24,766 nt of DNA from Anaerolineaceae bacterium UBA3924 (GCA_002385985.1 DGEO01000026.1:6607-31372); one strand, 5' to 3'; positions 14,991 through 21,890 are shown, counted from the first letter of the stretch. Translations and numbers: made by a program. Notes: generated by a model from the letters alone, not told the origin.

Positions 14991-15551
14991 TCACCGGTCT
15001 GCATCAACCAGGTTCGCACCGGCGAGGCCGGCGCAGATGGATTCACGCAAGTAGGTCAGCACCTCTGGTTCGCTCCACGAAATGCCATCCAGTTCGCGGC
15101 GCAGCGGTTCTGTGTCGAAGCAGAAGCGCTGTTCATCGTGGCGGCAGTTGACCAGGAAGCGGACGTCCGGATTGGCGACGATCAGGCTCATCAGCGTGGC
15201 AGGAAGGTCGCCGAGGGGCATCCGGTCGATGTGACTGTTTTGGAATTCAACCGTCAGGCAGGTTCCTTCTCCGGCCTTTGATTCCACCTTGAGCCAGCCG
15301 TTGCAGGCTTCAGCGGCTGCTTTGAGCAGGGGGATGCCCAGCCCAACCTTGCGCGTTGTGCGTGTGGTGCAGAAAGGATCGCCTATCCGGGCGACCATTT
15401 CCTCGTCCATGCCCTTACCGTTATCGCAAACCTGCATACGCAAGCGATCCGCCGCCTGGTCGACCGAAACGTTGATTTCGATCTGGTTAGCCCCGGCGGC
15501 GATGCTGTTTTCGACGATATCGAGTAAGTGCAGCGACAGTTCTCTCACCAC
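14991..15551 (-). CDS. stand-alone GHKL (histidine-kinase-type) ATPase
   Basis: A 186-aa protein consisting of a GHKL ATP-binding domain plus a C-terminal extension. The N-box is HLLDIVENSIAAGA (8-21; E14, N15), the G1 box DNGKGM (43-48) and the G2 box KVGLGIPLL (68-76). There is no phospho-accepting His/dimerisation domain, sensor or membrane segment. Residues about 110-186 form a separate acidic domain of unknown role. Similar ATPases are found beside NuoE/NuoF-type hydrogenase genes in anaerobes, but their target is not known to me. The start is a GTG at 15551 preceded by AGGCAGG. It lies between the NuoE-like and ferredoxin genes with 25-34 bp gaps. Confidence 0.88.
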   Translation of the reverse strand: MVRELSLHLLDIVENSIAAGANQIEINVSVDQAADRLRMQVCDNGKGMDEEMVARIGDPFCTTRTTRKVGLGIPLLKAAAEACNGWLKVESKAGEGTCLTVEFQNSHIDRMPLGDLPATLMSLIVANPDVRFLVNCRHDEQRFCFDTEPLRRELDGISWSEPEVLTYLRESICAGLAGANLVDADR

Positions 15552-15576
15552 AACCTGCCTGAAATGGCCTGCTCAG

Positions 15577-16101
15577 TTACTGCCCTGATTCCTCCGAATC
15601 GAAGCAGCTGCGGATGATTTGCGGGAATTTGTTGGGTTTGACCCGGCCGAAGACCTGCTCGTCCACCACCACCACGGGGGCCTGGCTGCAGGCGCCGACG
15701 CAGCGGCACACTTCGAGGGTGATCGACCCGTCTTTGGTGGTCTGCCCCGGTTCGATGCCCAGCTGCTGCTTGGCTTTTTCGATCAGCTGGGGAGTACCAC
15801 CGACATAGCAGGCCGTGCCCATGCAGAATTTGACCGTATGCCGCCCCCGGGGAGAGGTGGTGAAGAAGGAGTAAAACGAAACTACCCCGTGAACCGCGGA
15901 TGCGGGAACGCGAAGCTGCTGGGCCACATACATCTGAACAGGTTCGGACACGAAACCGATTTTGGCCTGGATCTCATTCAGGACAACCATGGTCGCGCCG
16001 GGTTTGTCCTTGTTTTCCTGCAGAATCTGGTCGATGATACGTTTCTGTTCCGGGTTGGTGAGGGGGTCTATCGAGATCACTGATTCGGGCGTGTGCAACA
16101 T
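15577..16101 (-). CDS. nuoE: NuoE-like [2Fe-2S] subunit (HydC type)
   Basis: A 24-kDa-type thioredoxin-fold [2Fe-2S] subunit, first gene of the hydrogenase operon. An N-terminal helical domain (about 17-80, with GVVSFYSFF) precedes the cluster ligands C93 and C98 (KFCMGTACYVGG) and C134 and C138 (CRCVGACSQAP). It docks on the NuoF-like HydB and holds a cluster close to FMN. The ATG at 16101 is chosen because AGGTGGAG lies five bases upstream; the frame is open 14 codons further but without a ribosome-binding site. 174 aa is normal for HydC/NuoE. Confidence 0.94.
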   Translation of the reverse strand: MLHTPESVISIDPLTNPEQKRIIDQILQENKDKPGATMVVLNEIQAKIGFVSEPVQMYVAQQLRVPASAVHGVVSFYSFFTTSPRGRHTVKFCMGTACYVGGTPQLIEKAKQQLGIEPGQTTKDGSITLEVCRCVGACSQAPVVVVDEQVFGRVKPNKFPQIIRSCFDSEESGQ

Positions 16102-16163
16102 TTTTACTCCACCTTTCAGGAATAAGGCGAACTCAGGCGACAAGCACGGGTCGAGTCGATCTC

Positions 16164-16255
16164 AGGATACCCAACTCGGCTTGTTTGGACAAATAACAAA
16201 TGTCACGATTGGCCGGTTTTGTGTAATTGTGAAAATTGGTACAAAACGTATTATA
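16164..16255 (-). promoter_or_regulatory. candidate promoters of the hydrogenase operon
   Basis: Two candidates lie on the minus strand. The first has TATAAT at 16255-16250, overlapping the PHP gene stop, with a TTCCCA hexamer 16 bp upstream. The second has TTGTCC (16192-16187) and TATCCT (16169-16164) 17 bp apart. An AT-rich imperfect dyad (16181-16199, TTGTTTGGACAAATAACAA on the plus strand) covers the -35 of the second. The 149-bp gap between the PHP and NuoE-like genes is much AT-richer than the surrounding coding DNA. Confidence 0.5.
16227..16244 (+). promoter_or_regulatory. Rex-like operator
   Basis: TTGTGAAAATTGGTACAA matches the Rex operator pattern TTGTGAAnnnnTTCACAA: 7 of 7 in the left arm and 4 of 7 in the right. 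It lies just downstream of the TATAAT at 16255-16250, across the predicted start point, a position suited to repression. Rex senses NADH/NAD+, which would suit an NAD-linked hydrogenase. No rex gene is in the window. Confidence 0.4.
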
Positions 16256-17009
16256 ACACGCTTTCCCGGAATGGGAAGAACGAAAAAAAGCGGTTATTGC
16301 GCCCGAAAATCGCCTGCCGGATTTCAGACACCGACGGGCCTTCCAGATAATATTGATTGGTCCCCTGAATCTGATCCAGCCGGTGGGCATCACCGTTGTG
16401 CAGCAGGGGATAGGATGCAATTTGTGGATATTTGACTCTGGCCTGGTCGGGGGTGCTGAGGCGAAAGACCTCCAGCCCGTCCACCGGCAGATCGGCGGGG
16501 ACGAAACCCAGGTGGCTCAGCAGGCCGTAGGCTTTCCGGTCGACGTGCGCGGGGATGAACAGGCCGCCCAGCCGGTGCACGTGATGGCAGGCCTCGCTGA
16601 TGGACAGGCGGACAGAAGACAGCAGCAGGCGCTCCTCGCGCCCGAGGAAGTCGCCGTTCTCGTCCACGTACAGCTGGTCGCCGAAGTAATCCGGCCTGTT
16701 GGCGAGCGGCGGCAGCAGCCGGTCGACGATAGCCTGCAGGGCGTGGGCTTGCTCGAGCGTGTCGAAGATGCACAGGCAGTGGACTTCTTCGGCGGTCTGC
16801 AGTTCCATCCCGGGCAGAATGGTCAGACCCGTCCCGTCTGCCGCTTTTTGGACTGCGGCGATATTGCCGGTGGCGTTGTGATCGGTGATGGATAAGATCT
16901 GGATACCGCGATCCAGCGCCGTACTGACGATCAGGGGCGGCTGCATTTCGATGTCGGCACACGGTGAAAGAACCGTGTGAACGTGCAGGTCAGCCCGAAA
17001 TGCCTTCAT
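16251..17009 (-). CDS. PHP-domain metal-dependent phosphoesterase
   Basis: A 252-aa PHP phosphoesterase. The metal-binding motifs are intact: DLHVHTVLSPC (H9, H11), ITDHNATGN (D43, H44), GMELQTAEEVHCLC (E69, H77), IPAHVDR and NGDAHRLDQI. The family hydrolyses phosphate esters or diesters such as nucleotides and 3',5'-nucleoside phosphates; the substrate here is unknown. It lies 25 bp after a DRTGG gene. Its stop overlaps the -10 of the putative hydrogenase promoter, so the signalling cassette and the hydrogenase genes may be transcribed together or separately. The ATG at 17009 is preceded by a G-rich tract that can act as ribosome-binding site. Confidence 0.9.
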   Translation of the reverse strand: MKAFRADLHVHTVLSPCADIEMQPPLIVSTALDRGIQILSITDHNATGNIAAVQKAADGTGLTILPGMELQTAEEVHCLCIFDTLEQAHALQAIVDRLLPPLANRPDYFGDQLYVDENGDFLGREERLLLSSVRLSISEACHHVHRLGGLFIPAHVDRKAYGLLSHLGFVPADLPVDGLEVFRLSTPDQARVKYPQIASYPLLHNGDAHRLDQIQGTNQYYLEGPSVSEIRQAIFGRNNRFFSFFPFRESVL

Positions 17010-17034
17010 GCTGCCCCCCCGGTTGGCCAGCCGG

Positions 17035-17379
17035 CTAACGATCTCTCAGCCCGAGTTCCCACAGCCGCCCGACCACCCAGAAGGTGGATCGGGGGGTGGT
17101 GAAGAGATTGATCCCTTCTTCGTTTGCCTTCGCGATGGTGGCCGCGTCGGGTGCGGCTCCCTCGGTGATGATAATGCCGCACAGGTCAAGCAGGGCGGCC
17201 ACCGCGATGATGTTGGCATGGGCCTGCAGGGTGACCCACAGGCCATGGTGCTGCGCGCCGGACATAACACAGCTCAAGAGGTCGGAAGCATACCCGCATG
17301 AGGGTTCAATGCTGGCAAAATCCTGTGGATGGGTCACCACACTCAGGTCGAGTTCTTTGATGATTTGAGCCAGGTTCAT
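17035..17379 (-). CDS. DRTGG-domain protein (second of two)
   Basis: A 114-aa single-domain DRTGG protein. The diagnostic stretch is GYASDLLSCVMSGAQHHGLW followed by TLQAHANIIAVAALLD, IITEG, and TPRSTFWVVGRLWELGL near the end. DRTGG domains also occur in phosphotransacetylases and CBS proteins and are thought to be ligand-binding; the ligand is not known. Its ATG overlaps the stop of the CBS/ATPase gene (ATGA) with the AAGGAG box inside that gene, so the two are translationally coupled and probably interact. Confidence 0.85.
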   Translation of the reverse strand: MNLAQIIKELDLSVVTHPQDFASIEPSCGYASDLLSCVMSGAQHHGLWVTLQAHANIIAVAALLDLCGIIITEGAAPDAATIAKANEEGINLFTTPRSTFWVVGRLWELGLRDR

Positions 17380-18380
17380 GTACCGGTCTCCTTCAGTTGA
17401 TATCCTTCGCCAACAGCCTCTTCATCGTTAAGGAAAATCTTCATTCGCAACCGGGTGCCTTTGCCCCAGGTCGATTCCAGGTTCATTTCGTCCACACAGC
17501 GGGAGATGTTGATCAACCCCATGCCAGCCCCGAAGCCCAGCGCACGGATTTCTTCAGATGCGGTGGAAAACCCGGGCTGCATGGCCTGCTGGATGTCCTT
17601 GATGCCCGGACCATAATCATACACATCCATCGAGATCTGGTGCGGCTCAATTTCCACCCGGATGACGCCGCCATCGGTGGTGTGGATGACCAGGTTCATC
17701 TCGGCTTCATAGACCGCGATGCCCGTCCGGCGGGCAACCTGCGGATTGGCCCCCAGGCGAACCAGCGCCCGCTTGATGTGGCTGGAGGCTTCGCCGCCGT
17801 GAATGAAATCCCTCGGCTGTATGTTATACCGCAGGATCAGGCTGGTGCGGTCAGATTTGATATCTTCGAACAGGTGGCGGGCGCGGTAGCGGCGCATTTC
17901 CTCGGCCTGGATGTCCCGCTTCAGCGCTGAAAGGAGGCCGCGGGTGATGTCGCCCTTGGTGAGGATGCCCACTACGGTCTGGCCATCCTCCGTGACGGGC
18001 AGGCGGCCTACTCTGGAGTTCACAAAGACCTTCAGCGCTTCGACCAGCGGCTCACCGGGTCGGACGGTGATCAGGTTGGTGCTGGTCATGAACCGGCTGC
18101 AGGGGGCCTCCAGGTCGCCTTTAATCAGGCTGCGGATCAGGTCTTCGATGCTGATGATGCCGACAAAGCGGCCCTCGTCCACAACTGGAGCGCCGGTGAT
18201 GCGCCGGGAGCGGAACAGCTCCAGCACCGCGTTCATCGAGGTCTCCGGCGTGACGGTGACCGGGTCCGGGGTCATCACTTCCTGGACCTTGATTTCATAG
18301 GCCAGTTCCTCAAGCCGGGTGATCTGATCGGCTTCCAGGTCGGTCAGGTCGCGGTAGTCATCGGTCGAGGAAGTGTCCAT
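17376..18380 (-). CDS. CBS-pair / RsbW-like GHKL ATPase fusion
   Basis: A 334-aa soluble regulator. Two CBS motifs (about 32-90 and 97-152; VMTPDPVTVTPETSM, VVGILTKGDI) form a Bateman module that usually binds adenine nucleotides. A linker helix follows, then a GHKL ATPase of the anti-sigma/RsbW kind (about 178-320) with N-box AVYEAEMNLVIHT (E225, N229), G1 DYGPGI (255-260) and G2 GFGAGMGL (282-289). No phospho-accepting His is seen, so it may be a protein Ser/Thr kinase or an ATP-dependent switch rather than a two-component kinase. It lies between two DRTGG genes (15-bp gap and 4-bp overlap). It could sense energy charge for the downstream hydrogenase; that is inference. Confidence 0.9.
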   Translation of the reverse strand: MDTSSTDDYRDLTDLEADQITRLEELAYEIKVQEVMTPDPVTVTPETSMNAVLELFRSRRITGAPVVDEGRFVGIISIEDLIRSLIKGDLEAPCSRFMTSTNLITVRPGEPLVEALKVFVNSRVGRLPVTEDGQTVVGILTKGDITRGLLSALKRDIQAEEMRRYRARHLFEDIKSDRTSLILRYNIQPRDFIHGGEASSHIKRALVRLGANPQVARRTGIAVYEAEMNLVIHTTDGGVIRVEIEPHQISMDVYDYGPGIKDIQQAMQPGFSTASEEIRALGFGAGMGLINISRCVDEMNLESTWGKGTRLRMKIFLNDEEAVGEGYQLKETGT

Positions 18381-18395
18381 ATTACCTGTTATGGC

Positions 18396-18779
18396 CTATG
18401 TCTCCGTGCTGCACGGCGCGCTGGAGCTCACCGGCAGCTCAAGGCTGGTCAGGCCGGCCTGGTACAGCCGGCCGCAGAGTTCGAACATGCCCAGCGGGGA
18501 AACGATCAGGGGAATGCCTTCCTGCTCGGCCAGCTGGATGGTGGTCTTTGGGGGGTGTTTACCGCGCACCAGCACTATCGCACTGATATCGGCCATCTGG
18601 GCAGTGCGGACGACCTGCGGGTTGCACAGCCCGGTGAGCAGGACGGCTTCCGGCTGGGTGGCGGCGAGCACATCGCTCATCAGGTCAGCGCCGCAGCAGC
18701 CTTTTATTTCACGGTCGATGTCAGCTGAAGGGTTCAGGAGAGTGCCGTCAGCTAGCTGGATTAATTCAGATAATTTCAT
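18396..18779 (-). CDS. DRTGG-domain protein (first of two)
   Basis: A 127-aa DRTGG-like protein, paralogous to the one at 17035-17379. Corresponding segments are GCCGADLMSDVLAATQPEAV, LLTGLCNPQVVRTAQMADI, IVLVRGKHPP and IPLIVSPLGMFELCGRLYQAGL. The C-terminal 15 residues are a Ser/Thr/Pro-rich tail. It is the first gene of the signalling cassette, starting at an ATG preceded by AGGA and facing away from hisS across about 140 bp. No strong minus-strand promoter is evident; a TACAAT at 18824-18819 lacks a good -35. Confidence 0.82.
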   Translation of the reverse strand: MKLSELIQLADGTLLNPSADIDREIKGCCGADLMSDVLAATQPEAVLLTGLCNPQVVRTAQMADISAIVLVRGKHPPKTTIQLAEQEGIPLIVSPLGMFELCGRLYQAGLTSLELPVSSSAPCSTET

Positions 18780-18883
18780 GGAATCCTGCTGGATGCGTGG
18801 TTATACCGAGATTGGGTTTATTGTACCTTATTCATAACCAGTATGAGGGATGGATTGTACCAGAAAGAACGCGTGTTTCGTGC

Positions 18884-18889
18884 TACAAT
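18884..18889 (+). promoter_or_regulatory. extended -10 promoter of hisS
   Basis: TGCTACAAT (18881-18889) is an extended -10 element with no clear -35 at the usual distance. It places the transcript start near 18896, just upstream of the chosen hisS start, and argues against any start further upstream in the open frame. Confidence 0.5.
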
Positions 18890-18918
18890 CCCTGCATACC
18901 TCGAGGATGAGTAGTGAT

Positions 18919-20202
18919 ATGAAAAAAGTTGTCCAAGCAATTAAAGGCACCCGGGATTTTTACCCCGAGGAAATGGCTGTGCGCAGCTGGCTGTACCGGA
19001 CCATTCGCCGTGTGTCGGAGCTGCACGGCTATCAGGAATATGAGGCTCCCATTCTGGAAAAGCTGGAGCTGTACGCAGCCAAATCGGGTGAAGAGCTGGT
19101 CAAAGAGCAGGCTTTTGTGTTTGAAGATCGCGGCGGCGACCTGATCGCCCTGCGCCCGGAGCTGACCCCCAGCCTGGCCCGCATGGTGGCTCAGCGGCAG
19201 AAGGAACTTACGTATCCGCTGCGCTGGTGGTCCTTCGGCCCCTTCTGGCGGTACGAACGGCCGCAGAAAGGCCGCACCCGCGAGTTCTTCCAGTGGAATA
19301 TCGACCTGATCGGCGCGGATTCGCCGGAGAGCGACGCCGAACTGATCAGCATCGCCGCGGCGTTCTTCAAGGCGGTCGGGCTGGACCCGGATCAGGTTGT
19401 GATTCTGGTCAACAACCGCCGTCTGATGGAGGCTGAACTTGCCCGCCTGCAGATTAAGCCGGAGTTGAAAGGCGACGTGTTCCGGCTGATCGACCGGCGG
19501 GACAAGATGACCCCCGATAACTGGACGGCCTATGCCCGGGATATGGGGCTGAGCGAAGCGCAGATGGAAGGTCTGACCCTGTTGCTCAGCGACGAAGAGG
19601 CCTGGAAGCGATCCGAGGAGATGACCCGGCTGTTCACCGCGCTGGAGCAGGTTGGCGTCAAGGACTACGTGCAGTTCGACGCCGGCATCATACGCGGGCT
19701 GGAGTATTACACCGGTACCGTCTTCGAGGCCCGCGACCGGCAGGGCGAAGGCAGAGCCATCCTGGGCGGCGGTCACTACGACAATCTGGTGGCGGATGTC
19801 GGCGGCGATCCGCTGAGCGGCGTCGGGTTTGCCATGGGCGATGTCATGATCCGCGTCATCCTGGAGAAGTACCAGTGCCTGCCGGAGCTCAACACCCAGC
19901 CGGCTCAGGTGCTGGTCACCGTGTTTGACGAAGACTCGCTGCTGGATTCTCTGCGGCTGGCGGCCGAGCTGCGGGCCCGCGGAGCGAACACAATTGTGTT
20001 CACCGAACCGGTCAGGCTGCAGAAGCAGCTCAAGTTCGCCGACAAGGCCGGCGTGCGCTTTGTCGTCATCGTCGGACCGGATGAGCGCCAGGCCGGGCAG
20101 GTGACGGTCAAAGACCTGGCGGCGCGGGAACAGACCAGCCTGTCAAGAGAGCAAGCCGCTGCTTTTCTCAGCCAAAAGCTTGCGAAAGCCGAAGCAGTGT
20201 GA
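18919..20202 (+). CDS. hisS: histidyl-tRNA synthetase
   Basis: Class II aminoacyl-tRNA synthetase charging tRNA-His, 427 aa with the chosen start. IKGTRDFYPEEM (8-19) is the N-terminal HisRS signature. Motif 2 is FWRYERPQKGRTREFFQ (109-125). GIIRGLEYYTGTVFEA and LGGGHYDNL are the His-specific elements, and motif 3 is GVGFAMGDVMI. The C-terminal domain is the usual anticodon-binding fold. The ATG at 18919 is chosen over that at 18907 because GAGG directly abuts the latter but lies 12 bases before the former; the frame extends to 18850 but that part precedes the promoter. It lies 22 bp upstream of its cognate tRNA gene. Confidence 0.96.
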   Translation: MKKVVQAIKGTRDFYPEEMAVRSWLYRTIRRVSELHGYQEYEAPILEKLELYAAKSGEELVKEQAFVFEDRGGDLIALRPELTPSLARMVAQRQKELTYPLRWWSFGPFWRYERPQKGRTREFFQWNIDLIGADSPESDAELISIAAAFFKAVGLDPDQVVILVNNRRLMEAELARLQIKPELKGDVFRLIDRRDKMTPDNWTAYARDMGLSEAQMEGLTLLLSDEEAWKRSEEMTRLFTALEQVGVKDYVQFDAGIIRGLEYYTGTVFEARDRQGEGRAILGGGHYDNLVADVGGDPLSGVGFAMGDVMIRVILEKYQCLPELNTQPAQVLVTVFDEDSLLDSLRLAAELRARGANTIVFTEPVRLQKQLKFADKAGVRFVVIVGPDERQAGQVTVKDLAAREQTSLSREQAAAFLSQKLAKAEAV

Positions 20203-20224
20203 TAAAATCTGCCTCGCTAAACGC

Positions 20225-20297
20225 GGTGCCTGTAGCTCAACGGCAGAGCGCCTCACTGTGGATGAGGAGGTTGAGGGTTCGAAACCGTCCAGGCACC
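20225..20297 (+). tRNA. tRNA-His (GTG)
   Basis: A complete cloverleaf. The acceptor stem is 20226-20232 with 20290-20296, with the His-specific extra G-1 at 20225 opposite discriminator C73 (20297). The D-stem is GCTC/GAGC. The anticodon stem is CCTCA/TGAGG with loop CTGTGGA, anticodon GTG at 20258-20260. The T-loop is TTCGAAA. The T-stem GAGGG/CCGTC has one G-G mismatch (20275/20287). The 3' CCA is not encoded (CCT follows). It is probably co-transcribed with hisS. Confidence 0.95.
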
Positions 20298-20307
20298 CCT
20301 CCAAAAT

Positions 20308-20340
20308 CGCTTGGCCCGTTTATGGGTCAGGCGTTTTTTC
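20308..20340 (+). terminator. intrinsic terminator after hisS-tRNA-His
   Basis: A 10-bp stem (20308-20317 with 20324-20333, two G-T wobbles) with a six-base loop is followed directly by six T (20334-20339). It closes the hisS-tRNA-His unit. Confidence 0.85.
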
Positions 20341-20378
20341 TTGTATAGGGTAAATATGCGGAAAAGGCGTTTCAGGGT

Positions 20379-20407
20379 TTGACAATCCGCTTTAACCCCT
20401 TTAGACT
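20379..20407 (+). promoter_or_regulatory. sigma-70-type promoter for 129-aa gene
   Basis: TTGACA (20379-20384) and TAGACT (20402-20407) are 17 bp apart. The predicted start is near 20414, about 35 bases before the ATG at 20449. Confidence 0.65.
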
Positions 20408-20448
20408 ATTAGCGGTGCCGTTTACTCCTGAACCTCTCGAGGCAAGGA

Positions 20449-20838
20449 ATGAATATTGTCACCCGTTCGATCCTCAACCAACTGGGGGGTCATTCCATTC
20501 AGCCATTGCTGGTTGTCTGGGATGAAATCGAACGGATTGTGATTGAGACCTACAAGCAAGACCTTGTCCGGGAGGAGGAAGCGAGCCGGTACCCGGAGCT
20601 GCGCGAGCAGTTTCTGCGGGACTACCGGGCCTGGGAGGGCGAGCTTCGCCCGTACTGGCGCAAGACCTCGATTAACGGGGTGCCTGTGAACCGAGATCCG
20701 TTCCTTGTCATTCTTGATAACACCCAGGCGGATCAATTTCGCCGGAATTGGGAGGCTATGCAGCATCTGCCACCAGCACGCGAGACGATCAACCAATATT
20801 TACTGGGCGCTTTACAGCAGCTCAAGGGGGAAAAGTGA
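20449..20838 (+). CDS. unrecognised 129-aa soluble protein
   Basis: I do not recognise this gene. It has its own good promoter and an AAGGA box directly before the ATG (GAGG a little further upstream). Codon use matches the neighbours, so it is very likely real. The protein is charged and mainly helical in appearance. The middle (about 40-75) is rich in Glu, Arg, Tyr and Trp (REEEASRYPELREQFLRDY, WEGELRPYWR). A distinctive NGVPVNRDPFLVILDN segment lies at about 76-91, and a C-terminal amphipathic helix at about 105-126. There is no signal peptide, membrane segment or Cys pair. The response regulator lies 110 bp downstream on the same strand and might share its transcript. Confidence 0.75.
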   Translation: MNIVTRSILNQLGGHSIQPLLVVWDEIERIVIETYKQDLVREEEASRYPELREQFLRDYRAWEGELRPYWRKTSINGVPVNRDPFLVILDNTQADQFRRNWEAMQHLPPARETINQYLLGALQQLKGEK

Positions 20839-20948
20839 CGTGGAAGCCGCTGTAAGAGTTATCGGACGACGCTCTGACGTCGAAGAAAGGCATAAACGCC
20901 ATGACCGGGGGCTGTGCGTTTATCGGAAACATAGATTGACGCTCCGCC

Positions 20949-21695
20949 ATGGATAAGAAACACAGTATTCTGGTTGTTGACAGCGACGAATCATCCCGGA
21001 AATACCTGCTCAAGCTGCTTCAAAACGAAGGCTACTCAGTCATCCCGGCTGCAGACGGCTTATCTGCCCTGGACGCGCTGAAAAAACACAGTTACGACCT
21101 GCTCATTCTGGAACTGGACATTCCTCCATTCGGCGGGATGGAATTCGTCCGCCGTGCAGGGCAGGCGGACCCGGAAATGCGGGTCATCATCTATACCGGC
21201 AGCGGGTCGCTGGAGACCGCGATTCAGGCCATCCGCTATTACGTGGAGGATTACATCCTCAAGCCGGCTACCCCGGAAGAGCTCCTCGACAGCGTGCGCA
21301 AGGCGCTCACCTCCAGCGGCCGGCACAAGCATGTGTCCGTGTATGAGGGTGTGGGGGTCTATTCCACTGAACCGGTCAGCCGTCAGGTGATGTTTGGCCG
21401 GGAGGTGCAGATCGACTTTGCCAGGCGGCGCATCACCTGCAGGGATAAGGAGATCCATCTCACGCCGACGGAAGCGCGCCTGCTGGAGGTGATGCTGCGC
21501 TACCGCAACCAGGTGGTGGCCCATGCGGATCTGGTCTACCGGGTTCAGGGCTACCGCGTGGGGACAGAGGAAGCAGCCCGCATCCTGCGGCCGCTGATGA
21601 GCCGGCTGAGAAAGAAACTGGAATGCATTCCTGGCGGGGATCGATGGATCCAGAATGTGCGCGGATCCGGTTATCTGTTGAACTTCGAGGAATAA
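20949..21695 (+). CDS. OmpR-type response regulator with Glu at phospho-site
   Basis: A 248-aa transcription regulator with an N-terminal receiver domain (5-122) and a C-terminal winged-helix domain (about 148-245; LTPTEARLLEVMLR recognition-domain start, RLRKKLECI, VRGSGYLL). Receiver residues T83, Y102 and K105-P106 are conserved. The phospho-acceptor position in DLLILELDIP holds E55 in place of Asp, and the acidic pair is D11-S12 rather than two acids (D13 follows). It may therefore act without phosphorylation, in a constitutively active-like state; D57 is a less likely alternative acceptor. No histidine kinase is adjacent. The ribosome-binding site before 20949 is weak. A terminator follows the stop by five bases. 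Confidence 0.9.
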   Translation: MDKKHSILVVDSDESSRKYLLKLLQNEGYSVIPAADGLSALDALKKHSYDLLILELDIPPFGGMEFVRRAGQADPEMRVIIYTGSGSLETAIQAIRYYVEDYILKPATPEELLDSVRKALTSSGRHKHVSVYEGVGVYSTEPVSRQVMFGREVQIDFARRRITCRDKEIHLTPTEARLLEVMLRYRNQVVAHADLVYRVQGYRVGTEEAARILRPLMSRLRKKLECIPGGDRWIQNVRGSGYLLNFEE

Positions 21696-21700
21696 AAAGC

Positions 21701-21727
21701 GACCGCCCGAGAGGCGGTCTCTTTTTC
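21701..21727. terminator. bidirectional intrinsic terminator
   Basis: GACCGCC (21701-21707) pairs with GGCGGTC (21713-21719) around a CGAGA loop. Five T follow on the plus strand, and AAAAAGC precedes it, giving a T-run on the minus strand. It can end both the response-regulator transcript and the minus-strand tRNA-Gly transcript. Confidence 0.9.
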
Positions 21728-21729
21728 TG

Positions 21730-21801
21730 AGCGGGCGACGGGATTCGAACCCGTGGCATTCACCTTGGGAAGGTGACGGTCTACCACTGACCTACGCCCG
21801 C
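21730..21801 (-). tRNA. tRNA-Gly (CCC)
   Basis: Acceptor GCGGGCG (21801-21795) pairs with CGCCCGC (21737-21731), with discriminator T. The D-stem is GGTC/GACC. The anticodon stem is TCACC/GGTGA with loop TTCCCAA and anticodon CCC. The T-arm ACGGG/CCCGT has loop TTCGAAT. CCA is not encoded. Confidence 0.95.
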
Positions 21802-21814
21802 ATATCCTGCCGAG

Positions 21815-21820
21815 ATTATA
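21815..21820 (-). promoter_or_regulatory. promoter -10 for tRNA-Gly
   Basis: A perfect TATAAT on the minus strand (21820-21815), with a weak TTTTCA hexamer 16 bp upstream, lies 13 bases before the tRNA 5' end. That spacing is right for a start at about 21808. Confidence 0.6.
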
Positions 21821-21890
21821 CTCCAAATTGGCGGATTGAAAAGGGTGGTGAGCCAAGTTTTTGTGACGTGGGGGATGGGTCAGCAACTCT

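Noticed and set aside
18850..18918. Longer N-terminus for hisS
   Set aside because: The upstream part of the frame overlaps the probable -10 element and lacks a ribosome-binding site; the protein signature starts at the later Met.
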